Source: an uncultured Clostridia bacterium
GTDB lineage: Bacteria; Bacillota; Clostridia; Christensenellales; UBA1242
DNA: 10,823 bases
NCBI GenBank assembly: GCA_947623775.1
Contig: CANQHL010000039.1
Span: 1 to 10,823 of the forward strand
Reading direction: 5' to 3'
Part shown: positions 1 to 7,100 of the stretch, piece by piece
Layout of the letters: each line of letters begins with the position of its first letter
Position numbering within the stretch: position 1 is the first letter of the stretch
Program-made: the position numbers and the translations under genes
Notes under the pieces: generated by a model
What the model saw: the letters and a program-made list of their open reading frames with translations, nothing else
Database searches by the model: none
What the model was told of the DNA's origin: nothing

Positions 1-1005
1 CATGCCGATCAAAGAATAATAGTTGCAACATTTGCATCAAACATACACAGAATGCAACAAATTTTGGATATTGCCGAAAAATACAACAGAAAAGTTGCAT
101 TCACGGGAAGAAGTATGGTTAATGTAAGTGATGTTGCTCAAATGATTGGTGAATTAAAATTCAACCGAGAAAATGTTGTAGACATAGAAAAGGTTGACAA
201 GATGGACGACAAAGAAATTCTCATCATGACAACGGGAAGCCAAGGCGAGCCAATGAGTGCATTGACAAGAATGGCAGCCGGTGAATTTAAAAATATAAAG
301 ATAAGAGAAAACGACCTTGTAATTTTGTCTGCATCACCAATTCCGGGAAATGAAAAAAATGTGTACAATGTAATCAATGCCTTATACAAATTAGGTGCCG
401 ATGTTATTTATGATGAACTTGCCGAAGTTCACACATCAGGACACGCATGTCAAGAGGAGTTGAAACTTATGCACAGCCTTATACGACCAAAATTCTTTAT
501 CCCAATCCATGGTGAGTATAGGCACTTAAAGACGCATAAAGAACTTGCGATGACACTTGGCATGGAAGAGCGAAACATTTTGTTGCCAAGCATAGGTATG
601 CAGTTTGAATTGTCACAAAATTCACTTGTTCAAACGGGATTTGTAAAAGCCGGCCAACGTCTTGTTGACGGAATAGGCATTGGCGATATGGACAGCAATG
701 TTTTAAGGGAGCGAAAACAACTTTCTGAAGATGGCATATGCGTTGTATGTGTAAACATAAACAATGTTGCAGGTGAGGTTATAGGTGATCCGTTTATAAT
801 AACCAGAGGCGTTGTATATACAGATGAACAGGAGAGTTTTGTGCAAGACGCCAAGGCATGTATAATAGCATCATTAAAAGAGGCCGATCTTAGAGGAGCC
901 GAACCATCAATGATAAGGGCATCACTTAGACGCGAGATGTCAAACTTTATTTTCAGGAGAACAAAACGTCGTCCTATGATATTGACGATTGTAACATTGA
1001 ATTAA
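1..1005 (+). CDS. rnj: Ribonuclease J, C-terminal part (5' end outside window)
   Basis: The reading frame is open from base 1, so this is the last 334 residues of a protein that is usually about 555 long; a Met at base 52 is internal, because the family motif TFASNIHR is encoded just before it. RNase J is a metallo-beta-lactamase/beta-CASP nuclease with endo- and 5'-3' exonuclease activity in mRNA decay and rRNA maturation. Visible family motifs, numbered from the window edge, are TFASNIHR (11-18), TGSQGEPMSAL (about 78-88), SASPIPGNE (about 111-119), the HTSGH metal and active-site motif (about 144-148) and HGEYRHL (about 170-176). The C-terminal domain follows and ends normally in TAA. The next gene starts one base after the stop, suggesting co-transcription. 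The family is clear; whether it is J1 or J2 cannot be told. Confidence 0.96.
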   Translation, partial: HADQRIIVATFASNIHRMQQILDIAEKYNRKVAFTGRSMVNVSDVAQMIGELKFNRENVVDIEKVDKMDDKEILIMTTGSQGEPMSALTRMAAGEFKNIKIRENDLVILSASPIPGNEKNVYNVINALYKLGADVIYDELAEVHTSGHACQEELKLMHSLIRPKFFIPIHGEYRHLKTHKELAMTLGMEERNILLPSIGMQFELSQNSLVQTGFVKAGQRLVDGIGIGDMDSNVLRERKQLSEDGICVVCVNINNVAGEVIGDPFIITRGVVYTDEQESFVQDAKACIIASLKEADLRGAEPSMIRASLRREMSNFIFRRTKRRPMILTIVTLN

Positions 1006-1006
1006 T

Positions 1007-1609
1007 ATGGATGAATTGATAGAAAAGATAAAAGCGGATGCAAAAGAAAACTATATTCCCATTGTCCGGGATTTAACGATTGCCAAGATAAATGAAATTT
1101 TAAAAAAAGAGAGTTATAAAAAAGTTCTTGAAATAGGCACGGCAACCGGCTATTCCTCTTTGCTAATGTTGCGAGAAAACAAGGATATAAAGATATTAAC
1201 TGTTGAAAAAGACGAGGAGCGTTTTGAAAAAGCGGTTAAAAATTTCAGACAAGCCAACATGCAAAATCGTGTTACAGCGGTTCTTGAGGACGCAATAAAT
1301 GAATTGGCGAGATTATGTGAAGAGGGGGAGAAATTTGATTTTATATTTTTGGACGGACCAAAAGGGCAATATATAAATTATTTGCCATATCTAATAAAAC
1401 TTATAAACAAAAGCGGAACTATATTTGCCGACAATACACTTTTAGGTGGACTTATCAATCAAAGGCAAATCACACACAAACACCGTGCCATGGTGAATAA
1501 AATGAAATTATTTATTGAAGCGGTGGAAAAAGATGGGAGATTGGAGTTTCAAAAGTATGATATAGATGATGGATTTATGATAATAAAATTAAAAAATTCA
1601 ACAGATTAA
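1007..1609 (+). CDS. SAM-dependent O-methyltransferase, TrmR/YrrM-like
   Basis: This 200-residue class I methyltransferase belongs to the cation-dependent O-methyltransferase family. The SAM-binding motif I is VLEIGTATGYSS (40-51), the acidic ribose-binding position is in TVEKD (65-69), and DFIFLDGPKGQY (111-122) plus FADNTLLGG (140-148) carry the Asp/Asn residues that bind metal in the family. The closest known bacterial role is TrmR (YrrM), which methylates 5-hydroxyuridine at position 34 of tRNA to 5-methoxyuridine; that assignment is by resemblance and is less certain than the fold. The start lies one base after the RNase J stop and has no good Shine-Dalgarno sequence, so translation is probably coupled to rnj. 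The gene ends inside the 5' edge of a terminator hairpin. Confidence 0.88.
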   Translation: MDELIEKIKADAKENYIPIVRDLTIAKINEILKKESYKKVLEIGTATGYSSLLMLRENKDIKILTVEKDEERFEKAVKNFRQANMQNRVTAVLEDAINELARLCEEGEKFDFIFLDGPKGQYINYLPYLIKLINKSGTIFADNTLLGGLINQRQITHKHRAMVNKMKLFIEAVEKDGRLEFQKYDIDDGFMIIKLKNSTD

Positions 1610-1630
1610 TAAATTCTGTTGTTTTTTTTT
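1599..1630 (+). terminator. Rho-independent terminator after the O-methyltransferase gene
   Basis: A 7-bp stem is formed by CAACAGA (1599-1605) and TCTGTTG (1615-1621), with a 9-nt loop and an immediate run of nine T (1622-1630). The left arm overlaps the stop codon region of the upstream gene, and the right arm and T-run overlap the promoter of the PAP2 operon. Confidence 0.8.
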
Positions 1631-1647
1631 GAAATTTTTGTTACAAT
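1619..1647 (+). promoter_or_regulatory. Extended -10 promoter of the PAP2-tsaE-tsaB operon
   Basis: The -10 box is TACAAT (1642-1647), preceded by TG plus one base (1639-1641), which is a perfect extended -10 element. A weak -35 TTGTTT (1619-1624) lies 17 bp upstream inside the terminator. Transcription would start near 1654-1655, at the ATG of the PAP2 gene. Confidence 0.6.
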
Positions 1648-1654
1648 ATATGTT

Positions 1655-2212
1655 ATGGAATTTGAACATACGATAATTAAATTTTTGCAGACAAACGCAA
1701 CAACGGGGTGGTTAAGTTTCTTTCAAGGCGTCACATGCCTTGGAAGTTTTTTAGGATTTATCGTTTGTGCGGCAATAATATTTCCAAAAAGCAAAGGCCT
1801 ATTGTTTTCGCTTGCAACAACTTTTATTTTAGGTTCATTATTTAATCACTTGTTGAAATCATTGATAGAGAGGCCAAGACCTTTTGATGTGTATGATGAT
1901 ATAAAAAATTATGGCGGCGAAGATGGTTACAGCATGCCATCGGGACACAGCTTATGTGCTGGAATTTTTGCAACACATATGATTGTATTTTCATTTTTGA
2001 CAATAAGAAAAAAGTGGACAAGGTGGCTTGCCACTGTAAGTCTATTATTGGCAGCATGCCTTGTTGCCTTTTCACGTATGGTGCTTGGTGTTCACTATCT
2101 TACAGACACACTGGCAGGGCTTGGGCTGGGGCTAGTGCTATCGATAGCGTCAATATTAATTACTTTGGAAATTTTGGAAAGCTATGCGAAAAGGAGGACT
2201 TATGAAGAGTGA
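1655..2212 (+). CDS. PAP2-family membrane phosphatase
   Basis: This 185-residue integral membrane protein carries the full three-part PAP2 acid phosphatase signature: KX6RP (K68, R75, P76), PSGH (95-98) and SRX5HX3D (S140, R141, H147, D151). All catalytic residues are present. Hydrophobic segments near 26-43, 49-66, 99-116, 124-139 and 152-172 fit the usual multi-pass fold, with the active site facing the outside. Family members remove phosphate from phosphatidic acid, PGP or undecaprenyl pyrophosphate; which substrate applies here cannot be told. I chose ATG 1655 because an upstream TTG (1619) lies within the terminator and promoter. No Shine-Dalgarno precedes 1655, so the message is probably leaderless. 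The 3' end overlaps tsaE by 11 bases. Confidence 0.9.
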   Translation: MEFEHTIIKFLQTNATTGWLSFFQGVTCLGSFLGFIVCAAIIFPKSKGLLFSLATTFILGSLFNHLLKSLIERPRPFDVYDDIKNYGGEDGYSMPSGHSLCAGIFATHMIVFSFLTIRKKWTRWLATVSLLLAACLVAFSRMVLGVHYLTDTLAGLGLGLVLSIASILITLEILESYAKRRTYEE

Positions 2213-2651
2213 CATATTGTCCGTCACAACAAAAAATGAAAAGGAAACAATGGTTGTTGCCGAAAAATTGGCAAAAACTGTTGGGAAAGGTGTCGTTTTC
2301 ACATTAATAGGCGATTTGGGTGCGGGTAAAACTCATTTTGTCAAAGGCTTTGTCAAGGGACTTGGGAGTGATGAACTTGTCACAAGTCCAACGTTCACGC
2401 TGCTTAATGTGTACGACAAGGGAAGAGTTCCCGTGTATCATTTTGATATGTATCGTCTTGAAAATGCGGAGGAGGGCGAGGCACTTGGGTTTAATGAATA
2501 TTTTGATTTAAACAGCCTTGATGGTGTTGTGTTTGTAGAGTGGCCTGATAAAGTTGAGGGCATGATTAATTGTCCGCATATCGAGGTGAAATTAGAAAAA
2601 ATCACAGATGGAAGAAAGATAACCATTTCAAGCGTTGGAGGAGAAAAATGA
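2202..2651 (+). CDS. tsaE: tRNA t6A37 synthesis ATPase TsaE
   Basis: TsaE (YjeE) is the P-loop ATPase that binds the TsaB-TsaD complex and drives turnover during synthesis of N6-threonylcarbamoyladenosine at position 37 of ANN-decoding tRNAs. The 149-residue protein has the family motifs in order: Walker A GDLGAGKT (37-44), TSPTF (61-65), HFDMYRL (80-86) with the Walker B-type Asp, and FVEWPD (111-116). Length and order match the family. An in-frame ATG at 2184 is less likely than 2202, because 2202 has the strong ribosome site AAGGAGG about 5 bases upstream (2191-2197). The gene overlaps the PAP2 gene by 11 bases and the tsaB start by 4 bases. Confidence 0.95.
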   Translation: MKSDILSVTTKNEKETMVVAEKLAKTVGKGVVFTLIGDLGAGKTHFVKGFVKGLGSDELVTSPTFTLLNVYDKGRVPVYHFDMYRLENAEEGEALGFNEYFDLNSLDGVVFVEWPDKVEGMINCPHIEVKLEKITDGRKITISSVGGEK

Positions 2652-3271
2652 TTGCACTATGCACGGCAACAAAGAAAGCATTGCTAGGTGTATCCATAAA
2701 TGGGAAAGAGGCTTGTGAGGAACTTGATGCAAATTGCAAGCATTCGGAAAATGTTATGCTCACCATAGATAAAATGCTTGATGAAATAGATGAAAACATT
2801 ATTGACAATGATTGTTTCAGTGTTGTAATTGGGCCGGGTTCATTCACCGGATTAAGAATTGCAGTGGCACTTGTAAAAGGGCTTATAGCGGGTGGCGGTG
2901 AGAAGAAGATAATTTCAATAACCACATCACAACTTATGGCATATTCATATATTATAGAAAAAAAGCCGAAAAATCAGTTTTTTACAGTTATAAATGCACT
3001 CAGTGGAAAGTATTATATTTGTGGATTTTCGCCCGATGGAAAGGTGATAGAAGAGGATAAGGTTGTCGAGGAAGAAGAGTTAAACAATCTGGGCACAGTC
3101 AAAGTCGGACTTGAAGAAGAAGCAATAAAAAATATGGATTGTTATGTCAATCTTCATGCACAAGAACTCTTGGCACTTTCAAAAGAAAAATTGCTGAAGA
3201 ATGAGGTTATAAATCCTCAACAATTAATTCCATTATATATAAGAAAAAGCCAAGCCGAGGAAGAAAAATAA
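2648..3271 (+). CDS. tsaB: tRNA t6A37 synthesis scaffold TsaB
   Basis: TsaB is the inactive ASKHA-fold paralogue that dimerises with TsaD in the threonylcarbamoyl transfer complex for tRNA t6A37. The 207-residue protein shows the diagnostic IGPGSFTGLRI motif (61-71) and the typical end LIPLYIRKSQAEE (193-205). The start ATG 2648 overlaps the tsaE stop as ATGA and has GGAGGAG at 2637-2643; longer in-frame starts from 2570 lie inside tsaE and are rejected. The central part is shorter and more divergent than in Escherichia coli TsaB, as is common in Bacillota. The rimI and tsaD genes often found next to tsaB are absent here, so TsaD must be encoded elsewhere. No clear GC-containing terminator follows. 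Confidence 0.93.
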   Translation: MIALCTATKKALLGVSINGKEACEELDANCKHSENVMLTIDKMLDEIDENIIDNDCFSVVIGPGSFTGLRIAVALVKGLIAGGGEKKIISITTSQLMAYSYIIEKKPKNQFFTVINALSGKYYICGFSPDGKVIEEDKVVEEEELNNLGTVKVGLEEEAIKNMDCYVNLHAQELLALSKEKLLKNEVINPQQLIPLYIRKSQAEEEK

Positions 3272-3299
3272 AAAATTTTAAAAAAATTATAAAAAATGA

Positions 3300-3328
3300 T
3301 AGACATTTTAAGAATACCATTGTATAAT
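3300..3328 (+). promoter_or_regulatory. Near-consensus sigma-A-type promoter of the zinc-ribbon acidic gene
   Basis: TAGACA (3300-3305, 5 of 6 matches to TTGACA) is separated by exactly 17 bp from a perfect TATAAT (3323-3328). Transcription would start near 3335, leaving a short leader with AAGGAG (3349-3354) before ATG 3361. It is the strongest promoter match in the window. Confidence 0.78.
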
Positions 3329-3360
3329 GTGTTAGAAATGTTTTTAAGAAAGGAGAAAAT

Positions 3361-3918
3361 ATGAAAAAACCCGTATATATCAGATGTCCAAGATGTGAAC
3401 TTAATTACATTCAGAAGAAAGACAAATATTGTTCTGTATGTAAAGCAGAAATGGAAGCAAAAAGGGGGAATGAAGAAGATGAAGAACTTGAACTTTGTCC
3501 TATTTGTAAAACAAACTACATTCAACCTGATGAGATCATGTGTGCAAGTTGCTTAAAAGAACATAGATCGGAAGATGATAGTGACTTAGGCAATGATTGG
3601 GAAGATTATCTAGTAAGAGATGATGAAGAGGATAATATGTCCATGTATGAAGAAATGGGTGAAATGGCATCAGTTGACGATTTGACAAAGGGGAACTATG
3701 ATGATGACGACATTGACACCGAAATTTCTTTTGAAGAGGATGATGATATTCAATTTGATGAAGAAGACTTCGATGAAGAAAATGGTGACGATGCTGATGA
3801 TGAAGAAGACTTCGATGAAGACGATGATGATTTTGACGACGACGACTTCGATGATGATTTAGATGATGACGACGAAGACGACGATGATGAAGACAACGAT
3901 GACGATGATGATGAATAA
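3361..3918 (+). CDS. Tandem zinc-ribbon protein with long polyacidic tail (uncharacterised)
   Basis: I do not recognise a named family. The 185-residue protein has two almost identically spaced zinc-ribbon-like units, C9/C12/C24/C27 and C46/C49/C61/C64. Each follows CPxC-x2-NYIQ-x5-CxxC, with a period of 37 residues, which suggests an internal duplication. From about residue 70 it becomes highly acidic; about three quarters of residues 116-185 are Asp or Glu, ending in near-pure Asp runs. Part of the tail is an in-frame 42-base duplication (3757 and 3799). It has its own near-consensus promoter, a good ribosome site and a terminator, so it is a single-gene unit and may be well expressed. A cytoplasmic nucleic-acid-mimic or RNA polymerase-associated role, by analogy with the acidic tail of RpoE (delta subunit), is conceivable but unproven; metal storage is another option. 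Confidence 0.85.
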   Translation: MKKPVYIRCPRCELNYIQKKDKYCSVCKAEMEAKRGNEEDEELELCPICKTNYIQPDEIMCASCLKEHRSEDDSDLGNDWEDYLVRDDEEDNMSMYEEMGEMASVDDLTKGNYDDDDIDTEISFEEDDDIQFDEEDFDEENGDDADDEEDFDEDDDDFDDDDFDDDLDDDDEDDDDEDNDDDDDE

Positions 3919-3925
3919 ATAAAAC

Positions 3926-3973
3926 AAAAATACAAGAATTTGCTTTCGCTTGATTGCAATCTTGTATTTTTTT
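3926..3973 (+). terminator. Rho-independent terminator after the acidic protein gene
   Basis: TACAAGA (3931-3937) pairs with TCTTGTA (3960-3966). Inner TTGC (3940-3943) and GCAA (3956-3959) extend the stem across a 2-base bulge. A T-run at 3967-3973 follows. A-rich sequence before the left arm can pair with the T-run, but downstream TTG at the end would also serve a possible promoter. Confidence 0.78.
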
Positions 3974-4001
3974 GTAAAAATAGAATAAACGGCTATATAC
4001 T
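3972..4001 (+). promoter_or_regulatory. Orphan promoter-like sequence in the intergenic region
   Basis: TTGTAA (3972-3977) and TATACT (3996-4001) are separated by 18 bp and resemble a sigma-A promoter. No gene with a ribosome site follows. Chance matches are common in AT-rich DNA, so this is weak evidence alone; its position between two terminators makes it worth noting. Confidence 0.4.
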
Positions 4002-4007
4002 TTAAAG

Positions 4008-4171
4008 TGCAAAAATTTGCTACTTATGTTTTTGGGTATAAAAAAGTATTTGCTGGTTTTTTATCTTTTGTGAAAGGTGAGAATTTTATTTATAAGTGTG
4101 GTTTGATTTGTCGCATTAAACACATAAAAAAGAGCATATTGGTTTTTGGTATTCCGGATATGCTCTTTTTT
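4008..4171 (+). ncRNA. Candidate small RNA between two terminators
   Basis: A transcript from the promoter-like sequence at 3972-4001 would start near 4008 and stop at the strong hairpin ending at 4171, giving about 165 nt. No credible protein is encoded: an open frame from GTG 4007 has no ribosome site and runs through the terminator. No known RNA family was recognised, and apart from the final hairpin I see no strong structure. On the minus strand the same stretch is downstream of the large surface-protein gene, so it may simply be a 3' spacer. Confidence 0.3.
4126..4171. terminator. Bidirectional terminator between convergent genes
   Basis: AGAGCATAT (4131-4139) pairs perfectly with ATATGCTCT (4158-4166) across an 18-nt loop. 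The left arm is preceded by a run of A (4126-4130) and the right arm is followed by T (4167-4171), so each strand reads stem then U-run. It lies 9 bases beyond the stop of the minus-strand surface-protein gene and would terminate it, and also any plus-strand transcript from upstream. Confidence 0.85.
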
Positions 4172-4179
4172 AAATCTTG

Positions 4180-7100
4180 TTATTTAGATTTATTTTCTTT
4201 TTTTGACTTTTTATAAGCTCTTTTTTCGCTTGCAAATTTATCTTCTTCTTCAGCAACGATTTTTCTTTCAATTGTAAGCAGATAATCTGCTGTCATACAG
4301 AAGTCAATTTTTTCTTGTAGAATATTGATTTTTTCATCAATTCTTGCAATATCATTGTTGTATTTCTTGAATGCTCTTTCAACTTCTCTTGAAAGTTTGC
4401 CTTGAGAACTCTCTCTGTTTTCTCTGAGGAATTCTTTATGTTTTTCTTCCAGTTCAACTCTGTCTTGAGCAAGAACTTGTTTTGCCTTTTGCAATGATTT
4501 AACTTCTTCATCACGTCTTGCCTGAGCTTCTTTAAGAATAACATCGTGGTTAAGACTAAGTTTTCTGTCGTAAGCTTCATTTTTGATTCTTTCAATTTTC
4601 TTGATTTTAATTTTTCTGAGAATAAATCCAACAATTGCAATAATCAGTGCAACTCCCATAATGATAGAAGATATAAGAAGCCATCTGCTATCAAAAGTTG
4701 AATCACTTGTGCTATCATCTGTATCGTCCTCATCATCTTCAGAAGGTTCTTCTTCAGCAGTGTCTGCCTTAGCGGAAGTGAACACTGTGGAGCCAAACTT
4801 ATCCCCATAAACGGTCTGGGCTGTGTTGTATTCATTTTCAGTTGCAGATGCCAAATTGAGATTGGTTATAAGTGCAACGCCTAGTGTTTGTTCACAGTCT
4901 GAAACGAGGGAGAATGAAATTGCAGAAGTGGAGGAGGTTGAACTATTAAAGAAAATAGTATAGGTTTTAAGTTCTCTTGTTCCAACAATTCCTTTTATTT
5001 CATTAAATCCGTCCAGATTTACTTTAACACCATATTCGCAAACATGGTCTTTGTCTTTGCTTTCTGCCGATGATGCTTCATCGCCGAAAATAGTTGCGAG
5101 GTCAAATGTCAATTTATAGTAAGAATTTTCGCCCAGGGTAAATTTGTATTTGCTTGTTAAAGATGATGTTGCAGGAGTTAAGTTTTTAATAGCAAGAATA
5201 TTGTTTTCATTTTCAATGCCATATCCATTGTTTTTTCCGCTTACAATTTTGCCTTCGTTTAATGTGGAAGATGTGCTGCTTCCGTCAAAGGTTTCATCAA
5301 CTGAGAAAGTGAAAGATGGTGTTGAATCGGTTTCGCCTTCAAGATTTAAAAGATAATTTGTTAAATCGGCTTTGTTTTCTTTAACAGCGAAAGTATCTTC
5401 AGTCATATCAGACATTTGTTCAAAAGCGAAGTTGTCGAGGTAAACATATCCTCCAACTTCATGGTTTTCTTCACCGAGATAAATTTTTACTGAAATTGTG
5501 TGGGAAATTATTTCTGCAGAGTGAAGATAAATTTCCATCTTAGTGAACTTGTCCGGACTTGAAATATCAGATTTTGAAAACAGTGTAATGCCATTTTCGT
5601 CTGAAATTTCAACTTTAATTTTAGATATTGATTTTAAATAATCTTGTGTATAGTAATCAAATGAAAGTTTATAGAATGAATTTTCTGAAAGTGAATATGT
5701 TCCCGATTGCAAGGATTGATAACTTGGTTGCCTGTTAAACATCATGTAGACGTTGTTTGGAGTTTCACTATCACTGTTTGGATTAATTCCCGCCCAGTCG
5801 TATTTTTCTCTTGGGTAAAGTTTATCATATTCTTCATTTGTTGATAAATAAACAATTCCCGATTCATTTAATTTATCATTGCCTTTAGTTGCTGTCCAAT
5901 TTGAAGCTGCAAGAGGGTATTTACCTTCTGTGTTTTGTGCCAAGTTAAAAAGTCCGTTGTTTGTTGAGGAATTTTCATATTCTTCATAAACAAGTTCAAG
6001 TTTATTAGAAGAGGTTGTGTTTTCAAAATCGTTATAATTTGAGTATTCCACTTTGATGTTATCAACAACAGCCAACCCTTTTGTTTGAGTGGTTTCATCA
6101 CCAAGCCAAAATTCTATATTAAATGATGAGTTATACAGTGAGTGTCCTTTAACATAAAATTCAATAGTTTGATAATCGTTTTTCCATTCGTTTGTTGTAT
6201 TGCTTGTAAATCCCGAAGTTTTGCTTGAAAGAAGTGTATAGAAATTATCTTCATTATCTTCTTCTTTTTCAATTTGTTCATAAGAGTAGATTTTATCATT
6301 TTCGCTTACATTAACATAGAAAGAGCCGTTTTCAATTCCCGTCAATTTAAGATTGAGGGTGATTTTGTAAATGTCGTGAGCATTTAGAGAAATGTCTTGT
6401 GATTTAACTCCGATATATCCACCATCTTCATTTGCCCATAAAACAAGTCCATTGTGGTTGTCGTTTGAATAGTCGTCACCGATAAAATCATATCCCGTTT
6501 TGTTGGTCCAAGAGGAGATCGAACTTCTATCTCTTATATCCATAATTTCAGCATTTGCGTTGTGGCGTTTGCCTGATATAATCTGCCATTTATCGCCCAG
6601 TGCTTTTTCTGTCAATTCATCTTCAAAGTCGAAGTTGTAATTTTCAGAACCTTCAATAAGTTGATATTGCGGGAGAAATTTATCAACAATGAAAACGGTT
6701 TCATTGTCCATTGACTCAAAATTGTCTGCTGTATATCCGAAATTTTCAAGATTTTCATGAAACAAGTTTTCTGAATATCTTGTAGCAACAAAGTGGTCGA
6801 AAAATACGGCACCTTGACTGGCTTCGCTTGAAGTTCCAAGATACAAATCAAGTGTCACTGATTGAGATTCATTGCCTGTTGCAATAAAAAAGTAATATTC
6901 TTTCCATGCGGAGGAGGTGATTCGTTCTATGCCAAGTTTAACCTCTTGTCCGTCCTCATCTTTAAGTCCAGAAACATAAATAGAGGCAAAAACATCAGTT
7001 GCATCACTGCTGTGTGCCATTGTTCGGGCAGCAACCGAGAAAGTATAGAAAGAATTTGCTTCCAAGGAAATAGTGGAAGAGCGGTATCCCTTAAATGCTT

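Noticed and set aside
1619..1654. N-terminal extension of the PAP2 gene from TTG 1619
   Set aside because: The segment is the terminator U-run and promoter, and it would encode a Phe-rich stretch outside the family domain.
3272..3299. Terminator after tsaB
   Set aside because: Only A/T runs are present and no GC-containing stem forms, so read-through into the acidic gene is possible.
3757..3915. Short repeated units resembling a CRISPR or satellite array
   Set aside because: The repeats are in frame, lack spacers and encode Asp/Glu; they are low-complexity coding sequence.
3750..3959. Minus-strand poly-Ser open frame
   Set aside because: This is another shadow of the Asp/Glu repeat, with no start signals.
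3536..4012. Long minus-strand open frame rich in His and Arg opposite the acidic gene
   Set aside because: It is the complement of repetitive GAT/GAA codons, has no ribosome site, and crosses the terminator; the plus-strand zinc-ribbon gene explains the region.
4007..4216. 69-residue plus-strand open frame from GTG 4007
   Set aside because: It has no ribosome site, runs through the two-way terminator and overlaps the end of the surface-protein gene.
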